Source: Mucilaginibacter ginsenosidivorax
Lineage (GTDB): Bacteria > Bacteroidota > Bacteroidia > Sphingobacteriales > Sphingobacteriaceae
Reading direction: 5' to 3'
Assembly: GCF_007971525.1 (NCBI RefSeq)
Contig: NZ_CP042437.1
Span: 2,852,001 to 2,916,000, forward strand
Length of the DNA stretch: 64,000 bases
Shown: positions 62,956-64,000 of the stretch, in pieces
Position numbering within the stretch: position 1 is the first letter of the stretch
How the letters are laid out: each line of letters opens with the position of its first letter
The notes under the pieces: model-generated
Databases searched by the model: none
Seen by the model: only the letters and a program-made list of their open reading frames with translations
Told to the model about the DNA's origin: nothing
Position numbers and translations under genes: made by a program

Positions 62956-63176
62956 TTCTCAAGGGGTGCCTTGCTTTGGTGTAACCAAAAACGAACTGCA
63001 GAGCGTTTTTAACCAAACTGAAAGACAGGCTGAGATCAAACCCAGAGAGCCCCCCAGCCCCCTAAAGGGGGAGTGATAAAACTTAAAGCAAAAACTTTAG
63101 GTGTATTTACTCCCCCTTCAGGGGCGCGGGGGGGCACTCGCACCTGATCCGGGTAATGCCGGCGTAGGGAGAGGTA
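62956..63176 (+). promoter_or_regulatory. TPP (THI-element) riboswitch with enlarged P3 arm
   Basis: The conserved blocks are present in order: GGGGTGCC (62963), CTGAGA (63030) and CACCTGATCCGGGTAATGCC (63141) followed by GGCGTAGGGA. P1 pairs TCTC near 62957 with GAGA near 63169. The region between CTGAGA and ACCTGATC, normally a short P3 hairpin, is over 100 bases and contains a long GC-rich palindrome. The P2 loop is also long, with its own AAAAACG/CGTTTTT hairpin. It binds thiamine pyrophosphate and should repress the downstream TonB receptor when thiamine is plentiful. Confidence 0.92.
63047..63140. repeat. GC-rich palindrome within the riboswitch P3 arm
   Basis: GCCCCCCAGCCCCCTAAAGG with GGGAGT pairs with the inverted ACTCCCCCTTCAGGGG and CGCGGGGGGGC, about 26 bp with few mismatches, around a roughly 40-base AT-rich centre. 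It resembles a REP-type element. Confidence 0.8.
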
Positions 63177-63244
63177 ACAAGTTAAGTGTACTGCCATTGT
63201 ACCCTGGTGAGCAGATGGTTTAACTAATTTTTAGTTTAAAAATT

Positions 63245-64000
63245 TTGAAAAATGTATTCGCGGCTATCATGGCCCTGCTGTTGCCTGTTTTGGCATCGGC
63301 CCAACTTTCCATATCCGGAAAAGTAACCAACCAATCGGGCGAAGCACTGCCCGGTGCAACCATCACCATTAATAACCCTGCTGCCAGCGTAGTTGCCGAT
63401 GCAACCGGCAAATATGGCTTTACTAATCTTAAGCCAGGAAGCTACACGCTAAATGCCAGTTTTATTGGTTATCAAACCATCAGCAAAAACATAGTATTGG
63501 CTGCAAACCAGGTTATCAACCTGGCACTCGTTAACGGCACCCTTGCTGCCGAGGAAGTGACCATCAGCGCTACCCGCGCGGTTAAAAACTCGCCAACAGC
63601 ATTTACCAACCTCAGCAAAAAAGATTTAGCAAAAAACAACTTCGGGCAGGATTTGCCCTACCTGTTAAGCCTCACCCCATCGGTAGTTACCACATCCGAT
63701 GCCGGCGCGGGCATTGGTTACACCGGTATCCGCATTCGTGGCTCTGATAATACCCGGGTAAACGTTACCATTAACGGTATCCCGCTGAACGATGCCGAAA
63801 GCCAGGGATCGTACTTTATCGACCTGCCCGACCTGGCCTCGTCTGTAGATAACATACAGGTGCAGCGCGGTGTGGGTACATCAACCAACGGTGCGGGCGC
63901 GTTTGGCGGCAGCATCAATATCCAGACTACCACACGCCGTGATACCGCTTATGCCGAAATCAACACATCGGCCGGCTCCTACGGCTCTATCAAAAACACC
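63245..64000 (+). CDS. TonB-dependent receptor, N-terminal part (presumed thiamine uptake)
   Basis: The frame runs off the window after 252 codons. The signal peptide (KNVFAAIMALLLPVLASAQ) is followed by a CarboxypepD_reg domain (about 22-100) and the start of the plug domain. The plug has GYTGIRIRGSDNTRVNVTIN, GIPLNDAESQGSYFIDLPDL and VQRGVGTSTNGAGAFGGSIN. The barrel lies beyond the edge. The start is TTG at 63245; a later ATG at codon 9 would cut the signal. The TPP riboswitch upstream indicates a thiamine-related ligand, as known for THI-regulated outer membrane receptors in Bacteroidota. Confidence 0.88.
   Translation, partial: MKNVFAAIMALLLPVLASAQLSISGKVTNQSGEALPGATITINNPAASVVADATGKYGFTNLKPGSYTLNASFIGYQTISKNIVLAANQVINLALVNGTLAAEEVTISATRAVKNSPTAFTNLSKKDLAKNNFGQDLPYLLSLTPSVVTTSDAGAGIGYTGIRIRGSDNTRVNVTINGIPLNDAESQGSYFIDLPDLASSVDNIQVQRGVGTSTNGAGAFGGSINIQTTTRRDTAYAEINTSAGSYGSIKNT

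Noticed and set aside
1..64000. CRISPR arrays, tRNA or rRNA genes, insertion sequences, prophage
   Set aside because: No regularly spaced direct repeats, cloverleaf or rRNA sequence, and no transposase or integrase gene was found by reading. The palindromes are inverted and irregular, not CRISPR-like.

Overview
The window comes from a Bacteroidota chromosome, most likely the Sphingobacteriaceae and probably a Mucilaginibacter-like genome. That placement is inferred. The support is: many secreted glycoside hydrolases, SusC/TonB-type sequences, AraC and LytTR/LytS regulators, Bacteroidota-type TAnnTTTG promoter boxes, few purine-rich ribosome binding sites, and intergenic regions full of palindromic repeats. 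No rRNA, tRNA, CRISPR array, insertion sequence or prophage gene was seen.

Layout. 1-3.3 kb: end of an unknown gene, a single-domain response regulator, an acyl-CoA desaturase and an aminotransferase. 3.4-11.3 kb (minus strand): GH43 enzyme, AraC regulator, cupin plus Old Yellow Enzyme pair, LytTR/LytS two-component pair, and a Tat-exported metallophosphoesterase-YceI-cytochrome c operon. 11.5-14.4 kb: MgtC and a GH30-like enzyme. 14.8-18.7 kb: a hypothetical gene, then a thioredoxin-ApbE-DUF4266-DUF3570 operon. 19.5-25.6 kb: GH2 enzyme, O-methyltransferase, two glucosaminidases and a CarboxypepD_reg protein. 26-31 kb: BNR-propeller protein, rsmA, pdxA and a DUF5009-type membrane protein. 31.7-34.5 kb: a basic unknown protein followed by an RtcB ligase and the release-factor homologue PrfH, a translation-linked RNA repair operon. 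34.6-41.2 kb: carboxylesterase and two GH3 enzymes. 41.5-48.3 kb: a UDP-sugar and polysaccharide operon (ugd, UDP-xylose synthase, galE, rfbB, CpsB-like phosphatase) opposite the Kdo transferase. 48.4-55.6 kb: GH20 enzyme, MscS channel, a VWA/SusC-like hybrid and a divergent ECF sigma/anti-sigma pair. 55.7-62.8 kb: small phosphatase, hypothetical proteins, M20 amidohydrolase, three FKBP lipoproteins (one frameshifted), aspS and a RelE/ParE-type toxin-antitoxin pair. 62.9 kb to the end: a TPP riboswitch and the start of a TonB-dependent receptor, presumably for thiamine.

The main themes are polysaccharide breakdown (GH2, GH3 twice, GH20, GH30-like, GH43, esterase), envelope sugar synthesis, and envelope redox or flavin chemistry. 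The points most worth a second look are the RtcB-PrfH operon with its unknown leading gene, the thioredoxin-ApbE-DUF4266-DUF3570 operon whose ApbE lacks a visible signal peptide, a TPP riboswitch whose P3 arm has absorbed a palindromic repeat, nested palindromes in many intergenic gaps, and a 14-bp tandem repeat read in frame inside the Kdo transferase.
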